Source: Methylobacterium sp. DB0501
GTDB lineage: Bacteria; Pseudomonadota; Alphaproteobacteria; Rhizobiales; Beijerinckiaceae
Assembly (NCBI RefSeq): GCF_011043735.1
Contig: NZ_JAAKGV010000001.1
Location: forward strand, 310,001 to 374,000
Direction of reading: 5' to 3'
DNA: 64,000 nt
Below the pieces are notes generated by a model. It was not told where the DNA came from and ran no database searches. It was given only the letters and a program-made list of their open reading frames with translations. Position 1 is the stretch's first letter, and every line of letters starts with the position of its first letter. Of this stretch, positions 16,952 through 24,982 are shown piece after piece. The translations under genes were made by a program, and so were the position numbers.

Positions 16952-17760
16952 TGAGAGCACGCCTCGTCGCCGACGAGGCGTGCTTCCCGCGCGGCGGCGA
17001 GGCGGGCGCGGGCCACCGGCACCACGAGCCCGTTCGCCAGCACGAGGCGCAGGTTGCGGCCGTCGCGCCGGCAGCCGGTCACGGCCTCCCGCGCCACCCA
17101 CCACGAGCGATGCACGATGAGACCCGGCAGGGGCTCCAAGGCCCGGACCGCCTGGCGCAGGGGCATCAGCACGAGGGCCGATCCGGCGCGGGTATGTACC
17201 CGGACGTAGTGGTCCTCCATCTGCAACGCCACGACATCCCGGCCGAGCTGCGGCGGCAGCCGGTCGAGCAGGCCGCTCGCGGTCGGAGGCGACACCGGCG
17301 GTGGAGGCGGTGGCGCCGCGGTCCGGTCGAGCCCGGCCAGGATGGCCCGGCCCGCCGCCAGCCCGACCAGGACCAGCAGCGTCTGGCCGTACCATTCCCA
17401 GGGCGGAACCCGGGCGATCGGTCCGGGCCACAGCCCGGCCGCGATCAGGCGCGACAGCAGCGCGGCCGGCACCGATGCGAGCAGCACGGCGAGGATCAGG
17501 CTGGCGGACACGGCGCCACGCCGTTCGGCCCATCGCCCGGTCCATGGCCGCATCATCGTCCCGACGCCGATCAGCAGGCCGGCGGCGCCCCACAGACAGG
17601 CCATCCAATAGGCGGCCACTACGATGGGTGATCCGTTCAGATAGCTGCCGAACGGGCCGAGCAGCCCAAGGACGAGACCGGCTGCCGTGAGCAGGACGGT
17701 GTCGCGCGTCAGGCCGTGGTCGAAGCGGGGCAGGTGCAGCGCGGGCATGGCGCGCAGCAT
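16927..17760 (-). CDS. membrane-bound LytTR-type transcriptional regulator
   Basis: About 277 residues. The N-terminal half has four predicted transmembrane helices (VLLTAAGLVLGLLG, VVAAYWMACLWGAAG, ASLILAVLLASVPAAL, LLVLVGLAAGRAIL), then a proline-rich linker. A C-terminal LytTR DNA-binding domain follows (VVALQMEDHYVRVHT, LIVHRSWWVAREAV, LVVPVAR). Such proteins bind direct repeats about two helical turns apart, and a 20-bp tandem repeat lies just upstream (17785-17824). ATG 17760 follows GGAG; a longer start at 17802 would run into that repeat. It is divergent from a secreted hydrolase, its likely target. Confidence 0.82.
   Translation of the reverse strand: MLRAMPALHLPRFDHGLTRDTVLLTAAGLVLGLLGPFGSYLNGSPIVVAAYWMACLWGAAGLLIGVGTMMRPWTGRWAERRGAVSASLILAVLLASVPAALLSRLIAAGLWPGPIARVPPWEWYGQTLLVLVGLAAGRAILAGLDRTAAPPPPPPVSPPTASGLLDRLPPQLGRDVVALQMEDHYVRVHTRAGSALVLMPLRQAVRALEPLPGLIVHRSWWVAREAVTGCRRDGRNLRLVLANGLVVPVARARLAAAREARLVGDEACSHATPPASA
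16956..16984. terminator. perfect 13-bp hairpin
   Basis: AGCACGCCTCGTC, a GCC loop, then GACGAGGCGTGCT. It lies just after the end of the SWIM-protein homology and inside the 3' codons of the opposite LytTR gene. There is no T-run. Position suggests a terminator shared by convergent transcripts. Confidence 0.5.
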
Positions 17761-17784
17761 AGGGGCGCCGCTCCACCGACGGAA

Positions 17785-17824
17785 GCGAACCCTCTCGCCC
17801 ATCCGCGAACCCGCTCGCCCGTTC
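17785..17824. promoter_or_regulatory. tandem 20-bp repeats, candidate LytTR site
   Basis: Unit 1 (17785-17804) reads GCGAACCCTCTCGCCCATCC and unit 2 (17805-17824) GCGAACCCGCTCGCCCGTTC, 17 of 20 identical, followed by a partial third unit (GCGCAAC). The two-turn spacing suits LytTR proteins, and the repeats lie between a LytTR gene and its divergent neighbour. Confidence 0.55.
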
Positions 17825-17891
17825 GCGCAACGCCGGCTGCGGCCCCGGCGCCCCGGTGACAGGAGGAGGACGCGGCCGAGGATGCGGGACG

Positions 17892-18917
17892 ATGGGACGA
17901 GCGTGGATGTGGACTATGTGCCTTGCGATGGGGAGCCTGTCCGGGCCGGCCTCGGCGGGATCGGTCGGGTTCCGAACGATCGCTGTCGTGGACGGCACCG
18001 GAGCGCCCCTGGAGGTCGCGATCTGGTATCCGACTAAGGCCGCGCCGCGACCGACGCGGATCGGGCCCCTCGTCCAGGACGTCGCGCCGGATGCCGCCAC
18101 CGCGGGGCGCGACCTGCCCCTGGTCGTCCTGTCGCACGGCACCGGCGGTGGTCTCACGAGCCACGCCGACACGGCGCTGGCGCTTGCCGAGGCCGGTATC
18201 GTCGCGGCGGCCCTGGACCATGCCGGCGACGATTGGCGCGATCGCAGCCGCGTGCTGGATCTGGACGGCCGGGTCGGGCAGTTCACGACCGTCGCCGCCG
18301 CCCTGGTCGCCGGGCAGGGAGGCCTGGGCATCGATCCCGCAAGGGTCGGCGCGTTCGGGTTCTCGGCCGGCGGCTTCACGGTCCTGGCTGCGGCGGGCGG
18401 ACGGCCGGATCTCGACCGGATCGGCCCACATTGCGCGACCCTCCCCGACTTCTACGATTGCCGCCTCCTCGCGCAGGAGACCGGCCAGGGGCGCTGCTTG
18501 CGGCCGGTCGTGCCCGCGCCCGCTCCGCCCCTCGCCGCCTTGGTCGTCGCCGCGCCCGCCCTCGGCTTCACCTTCACCCGACCGGGCCTCGCCGACGTCT
18601 CGATGCCAGTTCAGCTCTGGCAGGCCGGTGACGACGAGATCCTGCCTGCGCCGCATTACGTCGAGCCGGTGGCCGCCGCGCTGCCGCACCCGCCTGACCT
18701 GCATGTCGTCGAGGGCGCACGCCACTACGATTTTCTCGTGCCGTGCCCGCCCGATCTGGCGAGGACGGTTCCCGAGATCTGCCAGAGCGCTCCCGGCTTC
18801 GACCGGGCCGCGTTCCACGCCCGCTTCAACGCCGCCATCGTCGCCTTCTTTGATCAGGCCTTGGCGCGGGCTCCTCAAGCCGGCGGCCCGAGCGGGGCGC
18901 AGCGGAACGCGCCGTAG
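17892..18917 (+). CDS. secreted alpha/beta hydrolase (dienelactone hydrolase-like)
   Basis: A 341-residue hydrolase with a signal peptide ending ASA-GS. GAFGFSAGG holds the nucleophile (about S158), LSHGTGGG is the oxyanion-side loop, WQAGDDEILP probably supplies the acid and EGARHYDFL the histidine. The long segment DCRLLAQETGQGRCLRPV contains two cysteines that could form a disulfide outside the cytoplasm. Related proteins are annotated as predicted dienelactone hydrolases; the real ester substrate is unknown. ATG 17892 was chosen over GTG 17856 because it puts the signal peptide at the N-terminus. The end overlaps rlmJ by 43 bp, convergently. Confidence 0.82.
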   Translation: MGRAWMWTMCLAMGSLSGPASAGSVGFRTIAVVDGTGAPLEVAIWYPTKAAPRPTRIGPLVQDVAPDAATAGRDLPLVVLSHGTGGGLTSHADTALALAEAGIVAAALDHAGDDWRDRSRVLDLDGRVGQFTTVAAALVAGQGGLGIDPARVGAFGFSAGGFTVLAAAGGRPDLDRIGPHCATLPDFYDCRLLAQETGQGRCLRPVVPAPAPPLAALVVAAPALGFTFTRPGLADVSMPVQLWQAGDDEILPAPHYVEPVAAALPHPPDLHVVEGARHYDFLVPCPPDLARTVPEICQSAPGFDRAAFHARFNAAIVAFFDQALARAPQAGGPSGAQRNAP

Positions 18918-19720
18918 CCGCCTTGCGCCAGGCGTTCGGCAAGGGCCGGCAGGACCGCGTCGGCCTCCTCGCGCAAGGTCCAGGGCGGGTTGACCACGAT
19001 GAGCCCGCTGCCGCTCAGGCGCATCGGGTCGGGCCGGTGGATCAGGAGGTCGAGGCGAAGCGCCGGGCGCGGGAGGGCGGCGTCGAGGGTCGCGGCGAGG
19101 CGGTCGATCGCCGGGGCGTCCTTGATCGGATACCAGGCGAGGTAGGTGCCGGTCGCCCATTTTCCTACCGCCTTCAGGAGTTCGCGGCCGAGGCGGTCGA
19201 TCTCGCCCGGCACCTCGTAGGGCGGGTCGATCAGGACGAGGCCGCGGCGCTCCTTCGGGGGGATCAAGGCGGGCAAAGCCGTCCAGCCGTCGAGGGCCAG
19301 CACCTTGGTGCGCGGATCCTGGTTGTAGCGGGCGTGCAGCACCGCGCCGTCGGCCGGGTGCAGTTCCACGAACACGCCCTGGTCGCCGGGGCGCAGGAAC
19401 TCGCGGATCAAGGCCGGCGAGCCCGGATAGACCGTCTCGCCGTGGCGCGTCCGCACCGCGGCCACCGCCTGCCGGTAGGGGGCGAGCAGCGCCTCGACCG
19501 CATCGGTGAAGGGCGCGTCGAGCCGGCCGATGCCGTCATGCCACTCGCCGGTGCGCCCGGCCTCGTCGGCGGTCAGGTCGTAGAAGCCGAGGCCGGCATG
19601 GGTGTCGATCGCCCGGAACGGCGTCGCCTTGCGCTGGAGATGCGCCAGCACCCGGGTCAGCACCCAGTGCTTGAGCACGTCGGCGTGGTTGCCGGCGTGG
19701 AAGGCGTGGCGGTAATTCAC
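18875..19720 (-). CDS. rlmJ: 23S rRNA (adenine-2030-N6)-methyltransferase
   Basis: A 281-residue methyltransferase that modifies A2030 of 23S rRNA using S-adenosylmethionine. The start (M/V)NYRHAFHAGNHADVLKH is the RlmJ hallmark, so the GTG at 19720 is well supported. YDTHAGLGFYDL-like text (IDTHAGLGFYDL) is the SAM-binding motif I and LIDPPYE is the N6-adenine methyltransferase catalytic motif IV. WYPIKD and the SGSGLIVVNPPW segment also match the family. It is monocistronic. Confidence 0.94.
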   Translation of the reverse strand: MNYRHAFHAGNHADVLKHWVLTRVLAHLQRKATPFRAIDTHAGLGFYDLTADEAGRTGEWHDGIGRLDAPFTDAVEALLAPYRQAVAAVRTRHGETVYPGSPALIREFLRPGDQGVFVELHPADGAVLHARYNQDPRTKVLALDGWTALPALIPPKERRGLVLIDPPYEVPGEIDRLGRELLKAVGKWATGTYLAWYPIKDAPAIDRLAATLDAALPRPALRLDLLIHRPDPMRLSGSGLIVVNPPWTLREEADAVLPALAERLAQGGYGAFRCAPLGPPA

Positions 19721-19786
19721 GGGTCTCACGGTCCTCGTCTCGCCGTCCCGCGTGGGAAGCGGCGCAAGAGGCACTATCATCATCCC

Positions 19787-20067
19787 ATGCGCCGCGACGA
19801 GATCCTTGCCCGCTTGAAATCCACCGAGCCCGCCCTGCGGGCGGAGTCGCCGCACTTTACCTGTTCGGCTCCCATGCCCGTGACGATTCGGACATCGACG
19901 TGTTCGTCGACCCGGCGCCGGGCGTGACGGTCGGCTTCCTGCCCTCCGTGGCCGCCTACGAGGTGATCGAGGCTGCGGTGGGAGGCCCGGTGGATTACGG
20001 CATGCGCAGCGGTTTGCACCCGATCTTGCGCCCGCAGATCGAACGGGATGCGGTCAGGGTGTTCTGA
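19787..20067 (+). pseudogene. MntA-type nucleotidyltransferase, frameshifted relic
   Basis: The ATG frame gives MRRDEILARLKSTEPALRAE. After about 19847 the homology continues in another frame as ALYLFGSHARDDSDIDVFVD and on to DYGMRSGLHPILRPQIERDAVRVF with a stop at 20067, so one base has been lost. The nucleotidyltransferase signature GS-x10-D-x-D also has only six residues between GS and DID, implying a four-codon deletion. Genes of this kind usually precede a HEPN (HepT-like) toxin gene, but here the next gene is RNase T2. It appears to be the dead remnant of a toxin-antitoxin or nucleotidyltransferase module. Confidence 0.8.
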
Positions 20068-20083
20068 GGACCGGCGGCGCGCT

Positions 20084-20836
20084 CTACCGCCCCGCCCCCA
20101 CCGTCACTTCGCCGGCCCGGCAATTCTGGCGCGCCACCTCGGGACAGGCGGTGAAGCCGCGCAGGTCCTTGGTGAAGCAGATCCGCACCTCCTGGAGCTG
20201 CCCGGACCGGCAGGTGACCGCCATCATGTCCGGGCGCAGGCCCGGATTGGCGGCGACGAACTGGCGGGCGATGTCGATCGGGGCGGCGCGCAAGCCCTCC
20301 GCGGGCTTGACCAGCGCGGCGGGGATCGTCACCGCGTCGCGGGCCTTGGCGGTCGCGCGGAAATAGGCGGCGGGGTCGAGGCCCGAGCAGGTGCCGTGCT
20401 GGCGCCATTCGTGCCGGGCCAGGCCCTCGCTCGGGAAGACGCCCTCGGCCTCGGCCATCGCCGGGCGGCTCGGGCTGCGGGGAAAGGCGCCGCACTCGCT
20501 CGGGAAGCCGCGGTCGTATTGCGGCCACAGGCCGTGGACCACGAAGCCCGGGTTGCGGCCCGTGTCGCATTGCCGGTCGTTCCGGCGCTCGCCGGTGAGC
20601 GCGCAATAGGTCGGCGACCAGGAAAGCGACAGGACGTAGAAGTCGAACGAGCCGGGCTCGCCCCCGCGCCCCTGCGCAGCGGCCGGGCCCGCGAACGCCG
20701 CGAGCGCGAGGAGGGCGGCGGCGAGCCGGGAGCCGCGCCCGATCGCGTTGCGTTCGGACGCCCCTCCCGGTGTTTGAGTGTGCCGCATTTTCTGCGACGA
20801 ACCGGTATCCACTTCGTCGGAAAATGCTCTCGTCAT
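20084..20836 (-). CDS. secreted ribonuclease T2
   Basis: A T2-family RNase with both active-site segments, FVVHGLWPQ (CAS I) and HEWRQHGTC (CAS II), each with its catalytic histidine, and cysteines placed for disulfides. A hydrophobic signal (LAAALLALAAFAGPAAA) directs export. ATG 20836 (250 residues) overlaps the upstream stop by one base with GAGG nearby, but it puts a long tail ahead of the signal. ATG 20788 is a plausible alternative; it lies inside the palindromic repeat that fills the gap. It is cotranscribed with the conserved secreted protein upstream. It probably degrades extracellular or periplasmic RNA. Confidence 0.9.
   Translation of the reverse strand: MTRAFSDEVDTGSSQKMRHTQTPGGASERNAIGRGSRLAAALLALAAFAGPAAAQGRGGEPGSFDFYVLSLSWSPTYCALTGERRNDRQCDTGRNPGFVVHGLWPQYDRGFPSECGAFPRSPSRPAMAEAEGVFPSEGLARHEWRQHGTCSGLDPAAYFRATAKARDAVTIPAALVKPAEGLRAAPIDIARQFVAANPGLRPDMMAVTCRSGQLQEVRICFTKDLRGFTACPEVARQNCRAGEVTVGAGR
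20785..20827. repeat. 43-bp palindromic repeat element
   Basis: Outer arms GCATTTTC (20785-20792) and GAAAATGC (20820-20827), inner arms CGACGAA and TTCGTCG, centre around CCGGTATCC. This pattern (GAACCGGTATCCACTTCG core) is familiar as a dispersed repeat in Rhizobiales genomes; that is recalled knowledge, not a search. Here it sits at the start of the RNase T2 gene, and its right-hand arm on the coding strand contains one possible ATG. Confidence 0.7.
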
Positions 20837-21324
20837 CAGGGCCGCGCCTCGCGGCAGGACGAGGCCGAGGCGTAGGCATAGGCGAGGTTGCGGTCGAGGC
20901 CGTGGACGCAGAACTCGACGCCGTAGGTCGCCCCGATGATGCCGAGGCTCTCGCGCACCGAGTAGTCGACCCGCCGGCGCACCCCGTCCGAGGTGGTGGC
21001 GACGGCGGTGCAGAAGCGCCGGGGAATGAAGTCGACGCCCCAGGGCCGCCAGGCGGTGCGCTCGATGCTGTCGTAGGCCGCGATCGTCAGCGTCGAGTTC
21101 CAGAACTTCGCCTCCTTCTCGGCGAACTGGTAGGTGATCTTCTCCAGCACGCCGGCATCCTGGCAGCCGGGGATCTGGGCGTCGAACGGGAACTCGCGCT
21201 CCTCGGCCGGGGCGATCTCCTGGCGGGCCGAACGGGCTTGCGCCGCCGACAGGCCGGCGGTGACGGCGAGCCCCGCGAGGAGGGCGGCGAGGAAAGGTGT
21301 CTTGCGGAAGGGCGTCTTGCGCAT
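20836..21324 (-). CDS. conserved secreted protein linked to RNase T2
   Basis: A 162-residue protein with a signal peptide (KTPFLAALLAGLAVTAGLSAAQA). The mature part has four cysteines and the segments FDAQIPGCQDAGVLEKITYQF, FWNSTLTIAAYDSIERTAWRPWG and FIPRRFCTAVATTSDG, followed by YSVRESLGIIGATYGVEFCVHGLDRN. I do not recognise a named domain. The gene ends one base into the RNase T2 start, so they form one transcription unit; the protein may be an inhibitor, chaperone or co-secreted partner. ATG 21324 follows AAGGA with 7-nt spacing. Confidence 0.75.
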   Translation of the reverse strand: MRKTPFRKTPFLAALLAGLAVTAGLSAAQARSARQEIAPAEEREFPFDAQIPGCQDAGVLEKITYQFAEKEAKFWNSTLTIAAYDSIERTAWRPWGVDFIPRRFCTAVATTSDGVRRRVDYSVRESLGIIGATYGVEFCVHGLDRNLAYAYASASSCREARP

Positions 21325-21579
21325 GGGCCGGTCCTTGGACCCGGGGGCGGGCGCGGGGCCCGAAGCCTTCCGGGTGAATGACGGTTGCTCTCTCGAGCCT
21401 GACACCAGGCTTCCGCCCGCGCCAAGTCAAGCTTTCGGCAGGCGTCCGGGCGGGTCCACCGGCGCTTTCGCGGCGTCTGGTGTGTCGGGGGCACACCCAT
21501 TCCCGGGGAGCGCGCCCGCGCCGCGGTTTGCCTCGCCCCGGCGACGCACTAAGACGGGTCTCACACGTCCGCCGAAAAG

Positions 21580-24500
21580 ATGTCAGCCCGCATGAGCACC
21601 GAGACCGCCCCCGAGACGAAGCCCGTCGGCCCCGGCGATCAGGTGCTCCTGGTCGACGGCTCGTCGTTCATCTTCCGGGCCTACTTCCAGTCGATCAACC
21701 AGCCGGAGCGCTACAATTTCCGCCCCTCCGACGGTTTGCCGACCGGGGCGGTGCGGCTGTTCTGCGCCAAGCTCGCCCAGTTCGTGCAGGAGGGTGCGGC
21801 TGGCGTCGTCCCGACCCATCTCGCCATCGTGTTCGACAAGTCCGAGGGCTCGTTCCGGAAGGAGATCTTCCCGGACTACAAGGGCCACCGGCCCGACGCC
21901 CCCGACGACCTCAAGCGCCAGATGCCCCTGATGCGCGACGCGGTGCGGGCCTTCGGCCTCCACCCGATCGAGTTGCAGCGCTACGAGGCCGACGACCTGA
22001 TCGCGACCTATTCCCGCCAGGCGGAGGCGCGGGGGGCGGGCGTCATCATCGTCTCGTCCGACAAGGACCTGATGCAGCTCGTCGGCGACCTCGTGCGGTT
22101 CTACGATTTCGAATCGGGCCAGAAGGGCAAGCCGGGCTACCGGCCCGAGCGCAACCTGGACCGCGCCGCCATCCTGGAGCGCTGGGAGGGCCTGGGTCCG
22201 GAGCAGATCGGCGACGCGCTGGCGCTGATCGGCGACACCTCCGACAACGTGCCGGGCGTGCCGGGCATCGGGCTCAAGACCGCGGCTTCCCTCATCAAGG
22301 AGTTCGGCAGCCTGGAGGCGCTGCTGGAGAGGGCCGCGACGATCAAGCAGCCCAAGCGCCGCGAGACGCTGCTGGCCAATATCGACCAGGCCCGGCTGTC
22401 GCGCCGCCTCGTCGCCCTCGACGAGCAGGTGCCGGTGCCGGTGCCTCTCGACGCCCTTGGCCTGCCGAAGCCCGATCCCGAGCGCCTGGTCGGCTTCCTG
22501 AAGGCGATGGAGTTCAACACCCTGACGCGCCGCATCGCCCAGATGCTGCACGTCGACCCCGAGGCGGTGCGCCCCGATCCCGCCCTGTTGCCGGAGGGCG
22601 CCGATACCGGCTTCTCCAACGAGAAGGGCGGCAGCGACGTCACGCCGTTCTTCGGCGACACGCCCGACGGCGCGCCGGCCGAGGCCAAGGCGGAGGTCGA
22701 TCCCTTCGCCGATCTCGCCCTGCCGGATGCGCCGCCGAAGCCCAGGGCGCCCGCCGAGGCGACCCCCACCACCCTGGTCGCGGCCCGGGCGGCCGAGGCG
22801 GTGAAGCCCTTCGACACGGCGTCCTACGAGACCGTCACCACCGTCGAGAGCCTGGAGGCCTGGATCGCCGAGGCGGTCGAGGCCGGGGTGCTGGCGGTCG
22901 ATACCGAGACCACGGCGCTCGATGCCAACAAGGCCGACCTCGTCGGGGTGTCGCTCGCCACCGCGCCGGGGCGCGCCTGCTACATCCCGCTCAGCCATCG
23001 CGGCGGCGAGGACCTGTTCGGCGGCGGCCTGCTGCCCGGTCAGCTCTCCTGGGAGGCCGTGAAGGAGCGCCTGAAGCCGCTCCTCGAGAATCCGGCGGTG
23101 CTCAAGGTCGGCCAGAACATCAAGTACGACTGGCTCGTGCTCGCCCGCCACGGCATCGAGGTCCGGCCCTTCGACGACACGATGCTGATCTCCTACGTGC
23201 TCGATGCTGGCAAGGGCTCGCACGGCATGGACGAACTGGCCCGCCGCCATCTCGGCCACCAGCCGATCACCTTCGCGGACGTCGCCGGGACCGGGCGCCA
23301 GAAGGTGACGTTCGACCGCGTCGCCCTCGACAAGGCGACGGCCTACGCGGCCGAGGACGCCGACGTGACGTTGCGGCTGTGGCGGCTGATGAAGCCGCGG
23401 CTCGCCGCCGAGCGCCGCGCCTCCGTGTACGAGACCCTGGAGCGGCCGCTCGTGCCGGTGCTGGCCCGGATGGAGCGCGAGGGCATCAAGGTCGACCGCC
23501 AGATGCTGAGCCGGCTGTCGGGCGATTTCGCCCAGTCGCTGGCGCGGCTCGAGGATGAGATCCAGGAGATGGCGGGGGAAAAGTTCTCCGTCTCCTCCCC
23601 GAAGCAGATCGGCGACATCCTGTTCGGCAAGATGGGCCTGCCCGGCGCCAAGAAGACGCCGTCCGGCCAATGGGCGACGCCCGCGACGCTCCTGGAGGAA
23701 CTGGCCGGCCAGGGCCTCGAACTGCCGCGGAAGATCCTCGACTGGCGCCAGCTCTCGAAGCTGAAATCGACCTATACCGACAGCCTCCAGGAGCATGCCG
23801 ACCGGGCGACCGACCGGGTCCACACCTCCTTCGCGCTCGCCGCGACGACCACGGGGCGGCTCTCCTCCTCGGATCCGAACCTGCAGAACATCCCGGTCCG
23901 CACGGAAGAGGGCCGGCGCATCCGCCAGGCCTTCGTGGCCGATGCCGGGCACAAGCTGATCTCGGCCGATTACAGCCAGATCGAGCTTCGCCTGCTCGCC
24001 CACATCGCCGACATTCCGCAGCTGCGCCAAGCCTTCGAGGACGGCATCGACATCCACGCGGCCACCGCCTCGGCGATGTTCGGCGTGCCCCTCGACCAGA
24101 TGACCCCGGACCTGCGCCGGCGCGCCAAGACGATCAATTTCGGCATCATCTACGGCATCTCGGCCTTCGGCCTCGCCGACCGGCTCGGCATCCCGCAGGG
24201 CGAGGCCTCGGCCTTCATCAAGCAGTATTTCGAGCGCTTCCCCGGCATCCGCGCCTATATCGACGACACCAAGAAGATCTGCCGCGACAAGGGCTACGTC
24301 ACGACGCTGTTCGGCCGGGTCTGCCACTACCCGCAGATCCGCTCCAACAACCCGCAGGAGCGCGCCTCGGTCGAGCGCCAGGCGATCAACGCGCCGATCC
24401 AGGGCACCGCCGCCGACATCATCCGCCGGGCGATGGCCCGGATGGAGGGGGCCCTGTCGGAGGCCGGCCTCTCGACCCGGATGCTGCTCCAGGTCCACGA

Positions 24501-24654
24501 CGAACTGGTCTTCGAGGCACCCGACGACGAGGTCGATCGGGCGCTGCCGATCATCGCCCGGGTGATGGAGGAGGCGCCGCATCCGGCGGTGAGCCTGCGG
24601 GTGCCGCTCGCCGTCGAGGCCAAGGCGGCGACGAACTGGCAGGAGGCGCATTGA
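21580..24654 (+). CDS. polA: DNA polymerase I
   Basis: A 1024-residue repair and lagging-strand polymerase with all three domains. The 5'-3' exonuclease is at about 15-310 (DGSSFIFRAYF, FDKSEGSFRKE, PGVPGIGLKTA). A 3'-5' exonuclease follows from about 430 with its acidic residues intact (D441 in DTETTALDANKADLVGVSLA), so proofreading is expected. The family A polymerase has SADYSQIELR (D797), the O-helix RRRAKTINFGIIYG and QVHDELVFE (D974). A 120-residue low-complexity linker joins the exonucleases. ATG 21592 is a possible alternative start. It is monocistronic, followed by a repeat-containing gap. Confidence 0.97.
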   Translation: MSARMSTETAPETKPVGPGDQVLLVDGSSFIFRAYFQSINQPERYNFRPSDGLPTGAVRLFCAKLAQFVQEGAAGVVPTHLAIVFDKSEGSFRKEIFPDYKGHRPDAPDDLKRQMPLMRDAVRAFGLHPIELQRYEADDLIATYSRQAEARGAGVIIVSSDKDLMQLVGDLVRFYDFESGQKGKPGYRPERNLDRAAILERWEGLGPEQIGDALALIGDTSDNVPGVPGIGLKTAASLIKEFGSLEALLERAATIKQPKRRETLLANIDQARLSRRLVALDEQVPVPVPLDALGLPKPDPERLVGFLKAMEFNTLTRRIAQMLHVDPEAVRPDPALLPEGADTGFSNEKGGSDVTPFFGDTPDGAPAEAKAEVDPFADLALPDAPPKPRAPAEATPTTLVAARAAEAVKPFDTASYETVTTVESLEAWIAEAVEAGVLAVDTETTALDANKADLVGVSLATAPGRACYIPLSHRGGEDLFGGGLLPGQLSWEAVKERLKPLLENPAVLKVGQNIKYDWLVLARHGIEVRPFDDTMLISYVLDAGKGSHGMDELARRHLGHQPITFADVAGTGRQKVTFDRVALDKATAYAAEDADVTLRLWRLMKPRLAAERRASVYETLERPLVPVLARMEREGIKVDRQMLSRLSGDFAQSLARLEDEIQEMAGEKFSVSSPKQIGDILFGKMGLPGAKKTPSGQWATPATLLEELAGQGLELPRKILDWRQLSKLKSTYTDSLQEHADRATDRVHTSFALAATTTGRLSSSDPNLQNIPVRTEEGRRIRQAFVADAGHKLISADYSQIELRLLAHIADIPQLRQAFEDGIDIHAATASAMFGVPLDQMTPDLRRRAKTINFGIIYGISAFGLADRLGIPQGEASAFIKQYFERFPGIRAYIDDTKKICRDKGYVTTLFGRVCHYPQIRSNNPQERASVERQAINAPIQGTAADIIRRAMARMEGALSEAGLSTRMLLQVHDELVFEAPDDEVDRALPIIARVMEEAPHPAVSLRVPLAVEAKAATNWQEAH

Positions 24655-24695
24655 GGCGCTTGCGACGCGGCTGAAGCGTCGATCCGGCCCTGCGA

Positions 24696-24814
24696 CCTCA
24701 TCCCGACGTGCCGGCCGACCGAAGGTCGGTTGGCCTCGAAGGAGGGCTCCCGAAATCTCCGGGCGATCGGGAGCCCTCCGTCCAGGCTCACTTCGTTCGC
24801 GCCTCAGGATGAGG
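24696..24814. repeat. nested inverted-repeat element in polA-nadC gap
   Basis: The 328-bp gap 24655-24982 contains no gene. Its first half is a cruciform-like element with outer arms CCTCATCC (24696-24703) and GGATGAGG (24807-24814), and a perfect 12-bp inner stem GGAGGGCTCCCG (24741-24752) with CGGGAGCCCTCC (24768-24779). A smaller GACC/GGTC hairpin lies at 24718-24728. CCTCATCC or GGATGAGG arms also occur at 1.77 kb and 59.75 kb. It could serve as terminator for polA and nadC, which converge here. Confidence 0.65.
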
Positions 24815-24982
24815 GTGTGGGTGAGGGGCCGAGGCACGTGCAGGATGACGGGGCGAGTCGTTTCTCGTTAAGTCTCCCCTGTCCCGGATCTCCTTGCGCT
24901 GTCGCTCCGGTCGTCCGGGAAAGGGTGGCTTACAGCGGTACGGAGGTCGCTCCGCGCCGGGCCGCTCACGCCGGGACCCGCC

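Noticed and set aside
16951..17631. Plus-strand frame opposite the LytTR gene
   Set aside because: Antisense composition only; the LytTR and membrane segments on the minus strand are convincing.
21583..24837. Open frame of over 1000 codons antisense to polA
   Set aside because: GC-rich third positions create long antisense frames; composition is repetitive in H/R/G/L and shows no domain, while polA is unmistakable.
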